A stretch of 64,000 nt of DNA from Takakia lepidozioides (lineage: Eukaryota > Streptophyta > Takakiopsida > Takakiales > Takakiaceae): assembly GCA_030704615.1 (NCBI GenBank), contig CM060732.1, forward strand, positions 44,127,053 to 44,191,052, in the 5' to 3' direction. A program made the translations under genes and the position numbers. The notes beneath the pieces are model-generated. The model did no database searches. It saw only the letters and a program-made list of their open reading frames with translations, and was not told the origin of the DNA. Of the stretch, positions 1-11,399 are shown one piece after another (within the stretch, counting starts at the first letter, position 1; every line of letters starts with the position of its first letter).

Positions 1-579
1 GTCCTCCGCTGAGGGGTTTGGGACTTGACCAAATTGTGCTGGTCCCGACTCACGAAGTACCCCGGATGCTCCTCCCCTATCATTCTCCTCTTCCTCCTGG
101 TGGTGATTTTTCCTGTTCACTGTGTGAAGTCTGGCTTTCGTTCCTCTCACCTACTGCATTTCATCTTCATCATGATTTCTGGAGGTTATTGATGTTCCGC
201 CATCTCTAGCCCTTACGATTATGACCTTTCTCGCCACAACCTCTGGACCTGGTTGAACGGTATTGGCAACGCTCCTGACAAATGCCTATTTGGCTTTCAT
301 TCTCCATTAAGCTTGCTGCCTCGGGTTTGATGTGACGGAAGGTGTCGGTGCGATTCCCATTTGCCCACCTATTTGATTCCTCGTGCCACATGCTTGTTTC
401 CCATTTAGCAGTGCATTTGCTTCTTCCTCTTTGCTTGCTCCCCTCTCTTTCCTCATTGTCTACTTTCTTCTGGGTTGAAGTGTTCTGGATCTTATGGCCT
501 TCTTTGTCTCCGCTGTTCCCTCAAGGGTTCAAAGGGACGAGCCCAGAAGGGTAGCCAAAGATCCCAGAGGTTTTAGGGG

Positions 580-1005
580 TTACATATGTCCCTGCTTGAG
601 CCTTTCAAATAGAAGGGATCTCCGTGTGGGACCTGGCTTGCTGGGCACTGGACCTTGCTTCTCTTTCTCCCCAACAGAGCCACGCAAGTCTGGAGTGAAG
701 ATGCGGGAGTTGTACTGGACGAATCTCAGCCCATCCTTAATCTGGATAGGGACATTATATATCTATTCTCAATCACACGCCGCTCTAGTGGAACAAGGTA
801 TCCTAGTACACTTCGAGTACGGGCTGCTCGAGATAGACTCTTTGCGCGCAAATGGGTGCTGGAGCACTTGGGTGCTGAGAGAGGACTTATAACCTCTCAT
901 TTTTGCCTTGCTCTTGGGCGCAACTTCTTTTGTATAATGTTCAACTCAGCCGAGAATGCTGCTAAGGCTCTGAAGTTCAAGGTAGGCTTTCCCAATAAGA
1001 AATAA
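580..1005 (+). pseudogene. possible LINE ORF1-like fragment
   Basis: The open frame ends in a segment resembling the RNA-binding/DUF4283-like domain of plant LINE ORF1 proteins: a basic helix (DRLFARKWVLEHLG) followed by a hydrophobic strand with NFFCIMFNSAENAAKAL. There is no convincing start, no zinc knuckle follows, and coding stops at 1,003-1,005 before AT-rich noncoding DNA. The assignment rests on general resemblance only; it could be an unrelated chance frame. If it is a LINE ORF1, it is a short remnant not attached to a reverse transcriptase. Confidence 0.25.
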
Positions 1006-1232
1006 AGAAATAAAAATCCTGAATTTAAATACCTTAATTCCTATTTTCTGGCGATTTTCTAAGCATATAACTCCATCTAAACTAATTAACCAAGCTAGAA
1101 ATTCACTAATTCTAGAAAAATAGGCATTAGGTAGGTATTGATCTAAGCTTTCCAATGACCTATGGCTCAGACTCTAGATAATTCCCTAACCCTTCATCTT
1201 GCCCAAAAACCATTCCTATGATTGCCCTACCC

Positions 1233-1562
1233 TACGTTGCTGTCAGATTCGACACAAATTAAGTATATTTTGGGTTGTTGAAATTTAAGAATAACTCTAT
1301 GTCTAAAAATCCAGAAATATTACATACTCAGTTTCTCCAAAAATAAGAAAATTTGGTGCTCGTGAACTGCTTGATCGTTGCATAGGGCGCGTGCAACCTC
1401 TAAAGATGAGGAGCTCGTATCGCAAGCTTGTATCGCAGGTGGCGAAAAATTTCAATCCTAAACTGCCAAAACCCTGGAATATAAAATATGAGGTGCCGAA
1501 TGGACTCAGCCTCCAAAAAATGATTATTTCGGCGCTGTGTTGTCGAATCTGACACCAACGTA
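1233..1562. mobile_element. MITE-like unit with 22-bp terminal inverted repeats
   Basis: Positions 1,233-1,254 and 1,541-1,562 are inverted copies of one another with a single mismatch; the shared core is TGTCAGATTCGACA. They enclose about 286 bp of AT-rich DNA without a supported gene. This size and architecture fit a non-autonomous DNA transposon (MITE). No clear target-site duplication is visible outside the ends, and superfamily is not assignable. Confidence 0.5.
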
Positions 1563-1639
1563 CGATATACGTCAAAAAAACCCCCCTAGGCCCTTAATAA
1601 ATAACACCCCCAGCCCCTAGGTCGAAGTTCAAACCCCTA

Positions 1640-1790
1640 GAGCTGGACTGGTCATCCGCTGTTCATCCCTGCAATTGGATGAAAAAGTATATTTCTCATC
1701 CTATATTCATCCACCATTCATTCATCCCGTAGATGAAATATTGTTTATTTCATCCGTCCATCATCCATCCAAAAAAGTCAACTCAACGAC
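1640..1790. repeat. simple-repeat-like tract of TCATCC/CATTCATCC motifs
   Basis: Short pyrimidine-biased words (TCATCC, CATTCATC, CATCCATC) recur irregularly across about 150 bp with no reading frame. It looks like a degenerate microsatellite or a retroelement edge. Confidence 0.35.
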
Positions 1791-3740
1791 ACATGCCGGT
1801 CACTCGGTCGTCTCTCTCCTTTGAAACCCCAATGATCCTTGGTTCAAATTCCATGGACTTTCTTCCCTCTAATCTTCGCTGAGGTGTCTCGTGTTGCCCC
1901 GCAAAGCCGTGTCGGCCTCTATGAATTTCCTATGACTCTAAACGACGGCCCCGAGATGACCTTAGTAACCCCCTAAACTCAAGATCAGCCACTAAGATTT
2001 ACCCTAAATGCACCATCTCCATATCCCATGCTATATTAATTCCCCTCAAGTAATTTAAAAGGTCACCCCCCATAATCTAGGAACCGTTGGGTAATACCAA
2101 GATGCCATTATCCAGAGGTCGCAGGGCCTGCCACACGCGCAGTGGCGCGGCACTACTGGCTCTGGCACGGGCCCTGCACCAAAATTGAGCAGTCCAAGCA
2201 AGCGGTCAAAGGCTGGGACCGGGGGTTCCGCCGGGATTTAGAAATCCCCACGTTTCTAAGCTGCTGCACAGCCCAATATCCGAGCGGACCTAGCGCCAGG
2301 CAACGCTCCCACTTCTCGTGGTCCGTGCTTAAGTACTTCACAATAGCCAAGGCTGGCTATAGCCTTGGGCATAATTGCCCATCATCATGGCTGACTTAAT
2401 TTCCACCATGCCCGAACTCCCCCATAACATGCCAAAACTCTTTGGGGTTGTGCTAACACTTGTGGTTAGTCAAAAATTCACCTATTTCCCTAAGGAACAA
2501 GGTCCCCCAAGCTTCATATGAGCTATGGGGGCCTAAACTAAAGGCCCGTGTAGACCTATGGGTAGGGTTATGCTACTTAACACCCCGTCATCAGGCTCAT
2601 TGGATAGCTATGAGTCCTCCTCTGAGGATGAGGATGAGGATGACTAGTCCTAGTCCATGTAGCGCGCATCAAGCAAGCAAGAATCAAAGATAATCTGTGC
2701 AATAATTGGGCCAGACACAATGATTGGGGACTTGGCAGTAGTATTTTGTAACCGTTTCATCTCCTCCACCAGACCATTGTACATCATCTCCGCCCAGGCT
2801 GCATCAAGACATGGACAAGACCCACTAGGGTCATTGTCAATTAAAGACATAAACAGCCCATGACAGGGCACCATCTAACGACAGGAGATTTGGTACTGTG
2901 GTTGCAGAAGAAGGGAAAGATTAAAGCTTCTAAGCTTCAGTCACCATGCCATTCACCAAAAGATAGGAATTGGTCATGGTTGAGGTGCCCGATTTTATCA
3001 ACTGTGCCGCTGCAGCTGCGGCCTTTAGTTGACCATCTACCCATGGAGGTTTCTGGTAGCTATTGATCCACTAGTTCCTATGCTCAATTGCATCAGCTCA
3101 AAAGTTAATATTGGGGCCTTGGAGAGCTCGTCTTCAAGCGTAACACCCGCGTGACCTAACATCGACTGGTGAGCTAACAACGCCTCTACTCTTCACACCT
3201 GGTGGTTAGGGTTGTGATGTTACCACCTAATAGCACCTTAACACGAACATCATTCACACCTGGTGGTTATATATTATCTCTATTGTCTGTTATCTTTCTC
3301 AAGTGGTCCTCCTAAGTCACGACGTTGTATATGCTTCTGCATCGGTGCTTCGATCTGTGTATCTACGCTTTGATTTGTGTCAGCTGTGCTTCAACTTTGA
3401 TCACCATGGATGTGAATGATGTAATGATGTGGTCTTTTTTTCTTATCCCTCATGGAAGAAATGAGTCGGAATATGACAGAAATCCCTCACACTACAGCGC
3501 CAATCTTTTTTACCGATTCCAGTATTGAAGCGCAGACTCAAATAGTGCAATTTCTCCTTGCATCCTCAACACTACAAACCTACAGATTGTCTTGTAATCT
3601 TCTATCACTCCTCAATCCCGGATTGGGAGACTAGGTGGAACCACGGAGCACCACTTGGTTTTCCAGATTTCTGCTAACCGAATTTTACGAAGATCGTTGG
3701 ATTCACAATTTTCGAATGTCGAAGTAGACTGTCTTCTACA
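1791..3740. other. no gene recognised
   Basis: I see no supported gene here. Several 60-90 codon frames exist on both strands but none shows a recognisable domain or exon-like joins. A 17-bp word, TTCACACCTGGTGGTTA, occurs twice (about 3,196-3,212 and 3,251-3,267). The stretch borders the Harbinger element and probably includes its undefined 5' flank. Confidence 0.5.
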
Positions 3741-3751
3741 TTTGTGATAAA

Positions 3752-4671
3752 GTAAGGCCTTTCATCAAGAAACAAGACACCAAGTACAGGGTTGCAATAC
3801 CTGTGGAAATCAGAGTATGTTGTGCGCTTTTCAAGCTGGTTCAAGGAACGAATCTTCTGTTGTGCAGCGAAATGTTTGAGATAGGGAGATCAATTGTATT
3901 TTTGGTCATACGAGAAGTGGTCTGTGCCATCAACGTGGTGTTTCAAAATCAGATTGTATGGCCTACTGGAGCCTTACAAATGGTAATGGACGAGTTCAAA
4001 GAGTGGTGTGGACTGCCAAGTATCCATGGGGGCATAGATGGTACACAAATTGCAATAGCGAAACCCTCAGGACCATTCTCGGAAGACTACTATTACCAAA
4101 AATCGGGTGGATACTCAATTGTAGCACAAGCTGTAGTGGATAGGAACAAAAGGTTCACAGACATCTGTATTGGATTACCAGTAAGTGTAAATGATGGTAG
4201 AGTCCTCAGAAAATCCAGTCTCTACCGCAAAGCTCAATATGATGAGTTATTTCATAGCAACAGAGGATCTCAAGATGGCATTGAACCATATCTGCTTGGG
4301 GATAAATGCTACCCGAACATCAGCTGGATGATGACCCCTCACAAGGAGGTCGGAAACCTTATTATTCTTCAGCGATTATACAGCAAAAAACACAAACGAG
4401 GAAGATCTGTCGTGGAAAATTCTTTTGCATTGCTTAAACAGACATTCAGGGAAATTTTGCACAAACCAACCTGCATGTTACCTTGGTCCCCGACGTGTTC
4501 GTTTGTTGTTGTATCCTTCATAATCTCATCAGGGATAGAAGGTCTGATGATTTGGAAAGACCGATGAGAATAATTGAGATGGAAGTTCGGCAATTACCAC
4601 AACCGATGGATCAGCCAGAGAGAGAAGAAGCAGTCGATGACAATCTTCAAGTAGGAAACGGTGGTATATAG
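3752..4671 (+). pseudogene. PIF/Harbinger-type transposase, frameshifted
   Basis: The translation matches the DDE_Tnp_4/HARBI1-type transposase family. An N-terminal segment (RPFIKKQDTKYRVAIPVE) is followed by the helix-turn-helix-like CSEMFEIGRSIV. Catalytic acidic residues are visible in GGIDGTQ (first D), VNDGRVLR (second D), YLLGDKCYP and the downstream RSVVENSFALLKQ (E). The longest open frame is 3,803-4,567, but upstream coding is in frame from about 3,752 with no good ATG. Near 4,480 the frame shifts, and the family's C-terminal CCCILHNLI motif is found in the next frame (4,483-4,671). The catalytic residues survive but the product as read would be truncated. The neighbouring Myb-like frame on the opposite strand is the usual second gene of this superfamily. 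Confidence 0.85.
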
Positions 4672-4887
4672 GGGAGAGAATTATCGGGTGCAGCAAAACG
4701 CCAGGAATTGGCAGTGTATCTTGATCATCAATGTAGTTTGTTTTAAGGTTCGTGATCCTCAAACTAAATTTGAAAATGCAAAAGAAATGTCATCTTTGCA
4801 AGCGTTACTGGAAACTTGAAAAGAACCGTAGCTACTATGGGAAATTTTCACCTATGCATGTTTGCATGTAAAGAGATTATACTAACT

Positions 4888-6112
4888 CTATGTACGAGAA
4901 TCTTCATCTGAAGATGTTCTTTCAGCTACTGGGTTATCACCTCTTGCACGCTGGTTGCCTTTCATGAATGCTTGTCCCATTATCTTGGTCAAGTCACTGA
5001 TCGCATTCACCATGCTATTCTGAGTATGGTTCACTTCTTTGTCGTGCATCTTGAAATACTCCAGTTGAGTCTGAAGCATGAACTCCTGTGCTTTGCTCCG
5101 TTTCTCTTCAATCATCAAGTTTGTCGTATGTATGCGATCAATTGAAACTCAACAAGGAGTTTGGAGCCTTTCTCGGTCGCCTCTACCATGGAGGAGTGGA
5201 CTGATGAAGATTTCCGTTTTCTGCCGTATTTCCTACAGGTGCAGGAGGTGGAGTGGTTATGTGAGGCAGCGTAGCAACATTGCAGAAGAGTACTGGCACC
5301 CTGTGGCAAATGAGCGTTGATACCCTGAAGCAAAGATGCACTAGTACCCTAAGGCAAATGAGCATTAGGATTGTGCTGGGAGAGAACAAAATTGCGTTTC
5401 ATAGGACTAGGCCCCACAGAGTCGGTAATGACGTTGTTGTCAGATTCCATTCCAGGTAAGGAATTCACATCTTGTGTATCCGGCTCTGTCGACCCAGAAA
5501 GCTGAATAGGAATGTAGACTGTGTCTCCATCGTCCATCAAGTCTCGGGCATGAGGAGGTCTGAAAATTGGTCTTGCTCCCATGAACGCGTTCATCATGTC
5601 ATAGAATTCTCAACTAAAGACTCTCGGGAGGTTCAATGAAGCTTTGTCATGTGGAGATAAGTCCCAATATTCTGTATTACTACCAGTCCCATTTTGGTAG
5701 TCATTGACTTGCTTGAAATCTCCATAGATAGCACCCCACTTGTCCTTGCAAGATGCCCCATTCTGGGATGCACAGTAGAATTTCCATCGTTGTTCACCGC
5801 TACAACAATCTTCCTCCATTTAGAAACAGCGGATTCAAACTTGTCTCACAGATCAACCTTGTACATAGCTTCCATATGCTCATCCTTCTTTGCCTTGATG
5901 AGAGAGACTATTTCAACGTACTCCCAGTTTGCCTGCCGGGGTTTCCTGGTCTTGATCTCTAGGGTTAAATCAGAATCGACATGACTCTTGCCTCTACCAG
6001 ATGGTTTTGAAGCTCTGCGGCCTTGTGCAGTTCCCGTAGATGAGAGGACTTGAGCACTGGGTCCAGAAGGATATGTACAGAACATTGAACAATTTCCAAA
6101 TATGAACCCCAT
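4888..6112 (-). pseudogene. Harbinger Myb/SANT-like accessory protein, broken
   Basis: Reading from 6,112 downward, the first frame contains a Ser/Gly-rich leader, then KPRQANWEYVEIVSLIKAK, a trihelix/SANT-like start. The rest of the fold is in a second frame: KFESAVSKWRKI, then GASCKDKWGAIYGDFKQV and a YWDLSPHDK/LNLPRVF segment typical of Myb/SANT DNA-binding partners of PIF/Harbinger transposases. A stop and frame change near 5,850 and another stop near 5,608 break it. Downstream minus frames (5,349-5,597 and 4,888-5,118) look like the acidic linker and a C-terminal coiled-coil-like helix (MIEEKRSKAQEFMLQTQLEY). In the family this protein helps the transposase reach the nucleus and bind the termini. 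It is convergent with the transposase. Confidence 0.7.
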
Positions 6113-6119
6113 ATCAACA

Positions 6120-7263
6120 TGAATTCAACTCTGAATTGAAATATTGAACTGTAAGCTTTGAAAAAAAAATGCTCAGGTGAATCTCATACTTGGTTCAACG
6201 TTCTCCTTGTTCTGGCCGTCCTCAAATGATTCAAGACCAATGTCGTCCAAGCTACCTGCAGACATGTTGTGCAAGCTGCTCATGATCAAATCAAGTGAAA
6301 TCATTGCCTAAAATGAGAAAGAACTAGAATGTGCAGTAGTTGGAAGTGTCCATATATTGGGTTTTGTGCTCAGTTACAGCTTGAGAAAAGAGAGAGAGAC
6401 GAAGATATGAGAGGCGGGGAGATCAGATGAGAAGCGGGGGCGGGGAGAGACGGAGGCGGGTGCTAAGTTAATCTTTCATTTGCAGCGTTTTTAAAGTTAT
6501 CACCAGATTTTGAATTGAAATTTTGATTTTATCTGCCACCCTGGTGTTACGTAGCAAAATAGATATCACCGCGGTAACACAATTGCCAAGTAGGATCCAC
6601 ATCAGATTTGGTGGTACCACACACCGTAGGTCTAAACAGTCACATGTTAAGTTCCTGCGTACCACTGAGATACTAGTGATGTATCTTAATAGATTTAAGA
6701 TCTGAAAATTGGGTTGGGTTGGTTTTTATATTTCCAGCGACATGGAAGAAGAAAAAAAATACTTTGGAAAAAAGATTCTTCCTCCCTAGCCTCCCTTGTT
6801 TCCTCTCTCTCATGGGAGAAATGGGGCTTAGTTGAGTGGACAAATTAGTGCTCAACCTAGTCGCTCTAGGCTTCACCATTTCCAACTTTTAATGACAAAA
6901 CTAATCACAAATATTGACTCAAAGCTTGAACCTAGGCTAGTTTAGTCTTTGAAGTCAAGTGTTAGTAGTTCACCACAAAAAACACAAGAAGACCTAGTGG
7001 CCAACAACACAAAGGACTTCCCACCTTGTTAGCAATCCTCTAACTAGCTTTGTTAGAGACCATACAAGGTTAGTATCCTTCAATCCTCTCAAAACAACAC
7101 CAAACAAACCCTTGGGCCTCTTGGCCACTAAGGGGGTTAGTCATCTCCTTTCCCAAAAGTTCCACCACCCTTTTGGTTAGTAGCTCTAGACAAGGGTTAG
7201 TACAAGGACTTGCAACAAAACAAAGCACAAAAGGATAAAACAAACAAAATGGACAAAAGAACA
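6120..7263. other. no gene recognised
   Basis: The first part (6,120-6,470) is probably the upstream region of the Harbinger Myb gene and includes a purine-rich run near 6,375-6,460. The remainder has no supported coding sequence. A short dyad, GTGTTAC...GTAACAC, sits at about 6,543-6,582. Confidence 0.4.
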
Positions 7264-7310
7264 TGTCATGGTTTTAGTCATGGTTAACTAGAATTACCTA
7301 CTTCTAGTTA
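7264..7310 (+). repeat. truncated 5' LTR-like fragment
   Basis: These 47 bases starting TGTCATGGTTTTAGTCATGG match positions 14,919-14,965 essentially base for base and then diverge abruptly. This is the only upstream copy of the 3' repeat, so most of a 5' LTR appears deleted. Confidence 0.6.
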
Positions 7311-7494
7311 AGAGAGCTCTTGAGTTACAAGACTTTGCAGAGGTGGAGAGCTTAAGGAGAGAGCTCTTGTATCACAAAGCTTGCATGGTTTTGCAAGGTA
7401 AGTGCTTGTATGTGCACTAAGGGTTTGAGAGATGAAGAAGGTGTTTCTTACTATACTCTACAAACCCTAGTCTCCATACTCTTCAAGAAACTGT

Positions 7495-7665
7495 GTATGG
7501 GCTCCCTCTGCCCATCATACACTTTTGTGAACAGTGTATGGAACCCCTCTGCCCAACATACACTTTTGTGAACAGAGTATGGGCCCCCTCTGCCCAACAT
7601 ACGTTTTTGTGAAAAATGTATGGGCTCCATCTGCCCCACCGTACACTTTTGTCAACAGTGTATGG
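7495..7665. repeat. 41-bp minisatellite in element leader
   Basis: Units beginning GTATGG start at 7,495, 7,536, 7,577, 7,618 and 7,660, a period of 41 bp with one 42-bp step. Each unit has GTATGG, a C-rich CCCTCTGCCC and a CATACACTTTTGTGAACA segment. CATACAC and GTGTATG make each unit able to pair with itself or its neighbour. The period is not a multiple of three, so apparent repeat peptides in this stretch are incidental. Confidence 0.8.
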
Positions 7666-7833
7666 ATACAAGTGGAGAGACTCATACGTTTTCATTGAAA
7701 ATGTATGACATCTAGGGTGTATCTGGAGGAGTATTGCCTTTGGAGGATCTTTGGGGGGTCCTTTGAGGAGCTTTTGTAAGACACTTGAAGAGCTCTTGAA
7801 GGGGTGTTTGGAGGACTGTTTGGAGGACTATTG

Positions 7834-8035
7834 GGGGTCTTTGAAGACCAATATTTGGCAAACATTTGGAGCTTTGGAGGGCTATTTGGAGGACTTTTTT
7901 GGGGTCCTTGGAGGCTAATATTTGGCGAGCTTAAGGAGTCTTTGGCAACTTGTCTGAAGGACTTTTTGGGGTCCTTGAGGGCCAAGATTTGGCAGGCTTT
8001 GGGGGCCTTAGTGAGATTGTTTGAGAGACATCTTG
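7834..8035. repeat. 67-bp direct repeats, G-rich
   Basis: GGGGTCYTT starts at 7,834, 7,901 and 7,968 (period 67), each followed 15-20 bp later by a motif close to CAATATTTGGCA. The surrounding 7,740-8,060 is built of diverged TTGGAGGA words. It lies between the LTR fragment and gag, so it is probably retroelement leader. Confidence 0.65.
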
Positions 8036-8675
8036 AGGGCTCTTGGAGAGTTATTTGAGAGACCCAGGAAGGTAGTTATGTCTGTTGGTCATGAGCAAGA
8101 GCATTTAGAGATAGGGGGAGACTAGTGGGATGAGAGCATTCTACGATTAGGAATTGCTTTAGTCTCTCTTCCTCGTAGTCTTCCACCCTCTATGTAGGCC
8201 AAAACCTTTCCGTAGGTGGAGGCAAGAGTCAGTCCAGGTTTGGGCTGGGGTGTCCTTGCAAGAGCGATACTGTGGAGTGTTTTTTTTTGTGTGGGGGAGT
8301 TACTGTCTTGATTTTCTTGTGTTTGGATCCCCCTCACACCTGCATGCTTGACTGTGCGCCATGTCAGTTTTGTGTGGGCGCTTATTTTCATAGGAGGTTG
8401 GTCCGGATTTGATCACCGGCCAATCCTAGAGCATGCTGTCAGTGGTGAGGCTGGAATGATGACCAGTCAGACCACCATTGTTTCTCTTATGGTGAGGCTA
8501 GGTTGATGACCAACAGACCATATGAGTGTTTGCGGTGGATGCAAGTGCAGGTTTATGTTACGAACCTAGTAGTCTAAGCCATAAGCCGCAACAGGTTCTC
8601 TACCCGGTTACCTTGTGGAAAGGGGGATTAGAGACATGTTTACAACAGGTGTGGTTGTGAGTTTTCATCACGGAG
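8036..8675 (+). other. retroelement leader, no gene
   Basis: There is no supported coding sequence. Two related segments with ATGACCA and GACCA (8,458-8,520) precede gag. A primer-binding site could not be assigned because the 5' LTR boundary is lost. Confidence 0.35.
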
Positions 8676-9756
8676 GTGCCACCAATTGCTGAGGAGAGTG
8701 CCGGTACGAGCATCAGCGATACTAGTGGGTATACAAGACGGGGTTTGCGGTTTAGGCCACCTTCACTTTCAGTGTCTTCTGAGGAAGGTTCAGACTCAGA
8801 GTTAGAAGGATTCTCGCCAAGGGTGCAAGCCATTTCCGTGCCATTGTTGTGGGATACGATGGAGGAAATGTATGGAGCTACCAAGGGGCCACGTTGGTAC
8901 CCTGGAGCTGTGGGCACCATCGAGCTTGATGATTTCATACATAAGTTTGATAGTTGGTGTGATTTGCAGCAGATGCGCAATCCACAACTGTTTACGTCTT
9001 TTATGGCGTGGAAGGGGCTGTTTCAGCACCTTGAGGGGCCGCCCATGGATGACTACCATGAGTTTAGGCGGAGACATGAGGTGGAGATTGAAGAATGGCG
9101 GGTGTATTGGTCACCTGACTATGTCTCCATCACTAGAGGCACAAGGGCAGTGGTGACACCGGCAGCTACACCGGCAGCTACTGCAAGCAACAGTGGGACG
9201 TCAAGTGGAACAGGAGCTGGGAAGTCCACCCAAGCTCCTGCTGCAGCACCAACACCCGTGCTTGTCTTTTAACCCAGTTGTGGAGTTCTTCGAGGAGTTG
9301 AGGAGAAACTACCAAGGGATAAGGACAAAGAAGTTGCGGAGCTTGCAAGAGTTCCAACGAAGGTCTAGTGAGAGTTTGATGGAGGCTTACACTCACATGA
9401 GGCGTTTGGTAAATGTAACCCAAGGGGTTACAGAAGCTCAAGCAGTCCAGTTCTGGTATGGGATCCTGGACAAGGAATTGAGGAGAAGGGTGCGGGATGC
9501 AACTCTCCTACAAGTGGACCAACCCACCTTAGCAAATGTGTTTTTGCTGGCAGAGTGGATAGAGCTCGATATGGTGGAGGAGCGAGTGGTCATGGTGGGG
9601 TTTGGTAAGGAGACACAACGAAGTGGGGCTCCTGGCCAACAACAACCACTACCCCAACATGCTCAAGGCAAGCAGGGGGCTCAGGTGAAGCCCAGGGAAG
9701 GGCCGAGAGGATCTCAATTGCAGAGGTCACTTCCTTCATTCTCAGGCCAACAATAG
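8676..9756 (+). pseudogene. gag capsid region of Ty3/gypsy element
   Basis: Two overlapping frames encode a gag-like protein. The first (8,676-9,272) has a Ser/acidic leader, then a helical part with EMYGATKGPRWYPGA and FIHKFDSWCDLQQMR, and ends in Ala/Thr/Ser-rich sequence. The second (9,193-9,756) carries the retrotransposon capsid core: VEFFEELRRNYQGI, LRSLQEFQRRSSESLMEAY, AVQFWYGILDKELRRRV and PTLANVFLLAEWIE. The change of frame near 9,240-9,270 indicates an indel. In the family this domain forms the particle that packages the RNA. Confidence 0.8.
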
Positions 9757-9762
9757 TCGGGT

Positions 9763-9954
9763 GTGACATGTTGGGATTGTGGAGGACCCCATGTTAAGAG
9801 AGATTTCCCGGAGAGAGGCAAAGGGCTGGCACAAGCACAGCCTACACAACTACAATGTGGGCATTGTGGCAAGTATGGGCATGAAGAGGCCCATTGTTAT
9901 GACTTGCATCCTGAGCTACGGCCAGGCCAGTTCCAACCAAGGCATGGTAGATAG
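9763..9954 (+). pseudogene. gag zinc-knuckle segment
   Basis: Two CCHC-type knuckles are visible. The first reads CWDCGGPHVKRDF, where the fourth ligand is F instead of C; the second, CGHCGKYGHEEAHC, is complete. A stop (TAG, about 9,755) separates it from the capsid region in the same frame. Knuckles of this type bind the element RNA. Confidence 0.8.
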
Positions 9955-10636
9955 GTTTGCCCAGCTAGAGCAACGACTTGCTACCATGGCCACTACTCAT
10001 GTTGCGCCAGCTCCAAGGCCTGAGGTTCAAGCCCCACCTGCACAACCTCATATGCCTAGGGAAGACCAGATTGGTATGGGCTTCATGTGTGGAGCCGCAC
10101 TTGCAGGACCATTGCATGTGGACTCTGTAGCTGCAGTCACTCAAACAGCAACGGGTGCTCCTGAGCCAAGAGGAGCAGATGTGGATTTTGATCCACAAAG
10201 AGGGGAAGCAAGTCAACAGACAAGGCTTCCACAGTCTTTCACATTGGCTAAGACAGTGCCAACTACGCCATCGATGGTACCCGCTCGCCCAAGTGTGTCA
10301 GAGGTAGAGCCACGAGTGCCAGTGGGGAGAATTGGTGTAGCCCGGGAAATGCCAGTGGGTGGTGCTGCAAAGAAGGGTGCAACCAGTACATTGTTGGGGG
10401 CGGCTACGGCAATTTGCCAAGCTCCATTGTTTTCTGTCATGACAATTGCAATGCCGGGGATGCGGCCAGCTGCAGTGTTTAGACTGGCAGCTGCACTCTA
10501 TGAGAGTGGTGATGCATTGGCACTATCTGCGGGGATAGCGGATCAGGTGCATGGATGCCCTGGATTCAAGGGTGAAGACAACCACAGCTGCGCCATGGCA
10601 AACGGCAGCTGCAAGGTTGCAAGAGTTGCCAGCTAG
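9955..10636 (+). pseudogene. Pro/Ala-rich gag-pol linker
   Basis: The open frame (9,779-10,636) continues into a low-complexity region rich in Pro, Ala, Val and Thr with a short coiled-coil-like stretch (RFAQLEQRLATM). No catalytic motif is visible. It joins the zinc knuckles to the protease and is probably unstructured linker. Confidence 0.45.
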
Positions 10637-11399
10637 ACCAGCCATTGAGCGGAGTATGGTGACTCATGGGGTAGTCCTGGTGGACAATCAGGATGGTATG
10701 TTTCAGTTGGGTGGCCCGGCCAGGATGAGGTATAGGCCACTGCGGGTCTTGTTGGACTCGGGAGCACAACCATTGATGTTGGGGAGAGCAGCAATTGCAG
10801 GCTTGGGTCTTACAGAGGCGGATTTGGAGCCTTGCCCTTTCCAAATTCAAACATCTTTGGGTGGTTCAGAGAAGGCACGAGGGATTACACGCCATGAGCT
10901 CTTCATTCGATTGCAGCCAGATCATCCTACAAATGGTTTTGTCATGAGAGCTAAAGTCATTGTTACAGACGCGATGTCTTATGATGTACTTGTTGGTGTG
11001 GCTGTGTTATACCCGATGGGTTTTACTTTGGACTTTTGGGAGAAAACGACATCCTACAGGGAATGGCAGTCAGGGGATGGTCGGCATGCACCGCTCCCAG
11101 TGCGGTTTATTGGGAATGTAGCGGTGGATCATAGGAACATGATGTCCACATTGGCTGCATTCTCAGGGGTGGTGGCTTGGGGTGGTGAGCTCTTGGAGTG
11201 CAATAGCCATGCGGATGATAGGCCACCACCCGAAGAGGACAAACAATTGGCATACAAGGCTGATTTGCTTCCTCATGTGTCTGTTCATATTCCACTGTGG
11301 GGTACAGTTAGGAATTTGCATCGAGTAACAGGCGAGTGTGTGCACCAAGCATGGCAGGAGGCCTATCCATTGGTGAGTGAGGGGAGTTCAGTGACATCA
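10637..11399 (+). pseudogene. retroelement aspartic protease
   Basis: Within the frame 10,551-11,753, RPLRVLLDSGAQPLMLG is the catalytic Asp-Ser-Gly of a retropepsin, followed by LGLTEADLEPCPFQIQTSLGG and a second hydrophobic segment, MSYDVLVGVAVLYPMG, resembling the flap/C-terminal strand. In the family it cleaves the polyprotein. It continues without interruption into the methyltransferase domain, which suggests they were translated as one polyprotein. Confidence 0.8.

Larger units (their letters stand above)
3752..6112. mobile_element. PIF/Harbinger DNA transposon remnant (two-gene core)
   Basis: A transposase on the plus strand and a Myb/SANT-like gene on the minus strand face each other tail to tail, the standard PIF/Harbinger arrangement. 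The true ends are outside these coordinates. I could not identify matching terminal inverted repeats or a 3-bp TAA/TTA target duplication with confidence. Both genes carry disabling changes, so the copy is probably inactive. Confidence 0.75.

Noticed and set aside
2100-2400. An rRNA or organelle fragment
   Set aside because: It is GC-rich with rRNA-like words, but I could not match any conserved rRNA segment.
7451-7695. A repeat protein on the minus strand
   Set aside because: The 41-bp period shifts frame every unit, so the similar peptides come from the minisatellite itself.
7495-8035. A CRISPR array
   Set aside because: The repeats are contiguous without spacers, and the host is clearly eukaryotic.
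10213-10440. Minus-strand frames inside the gypsy element
   Set aside because: They oppose the well-supported gag-pol frame and show no domain; they are shadows.
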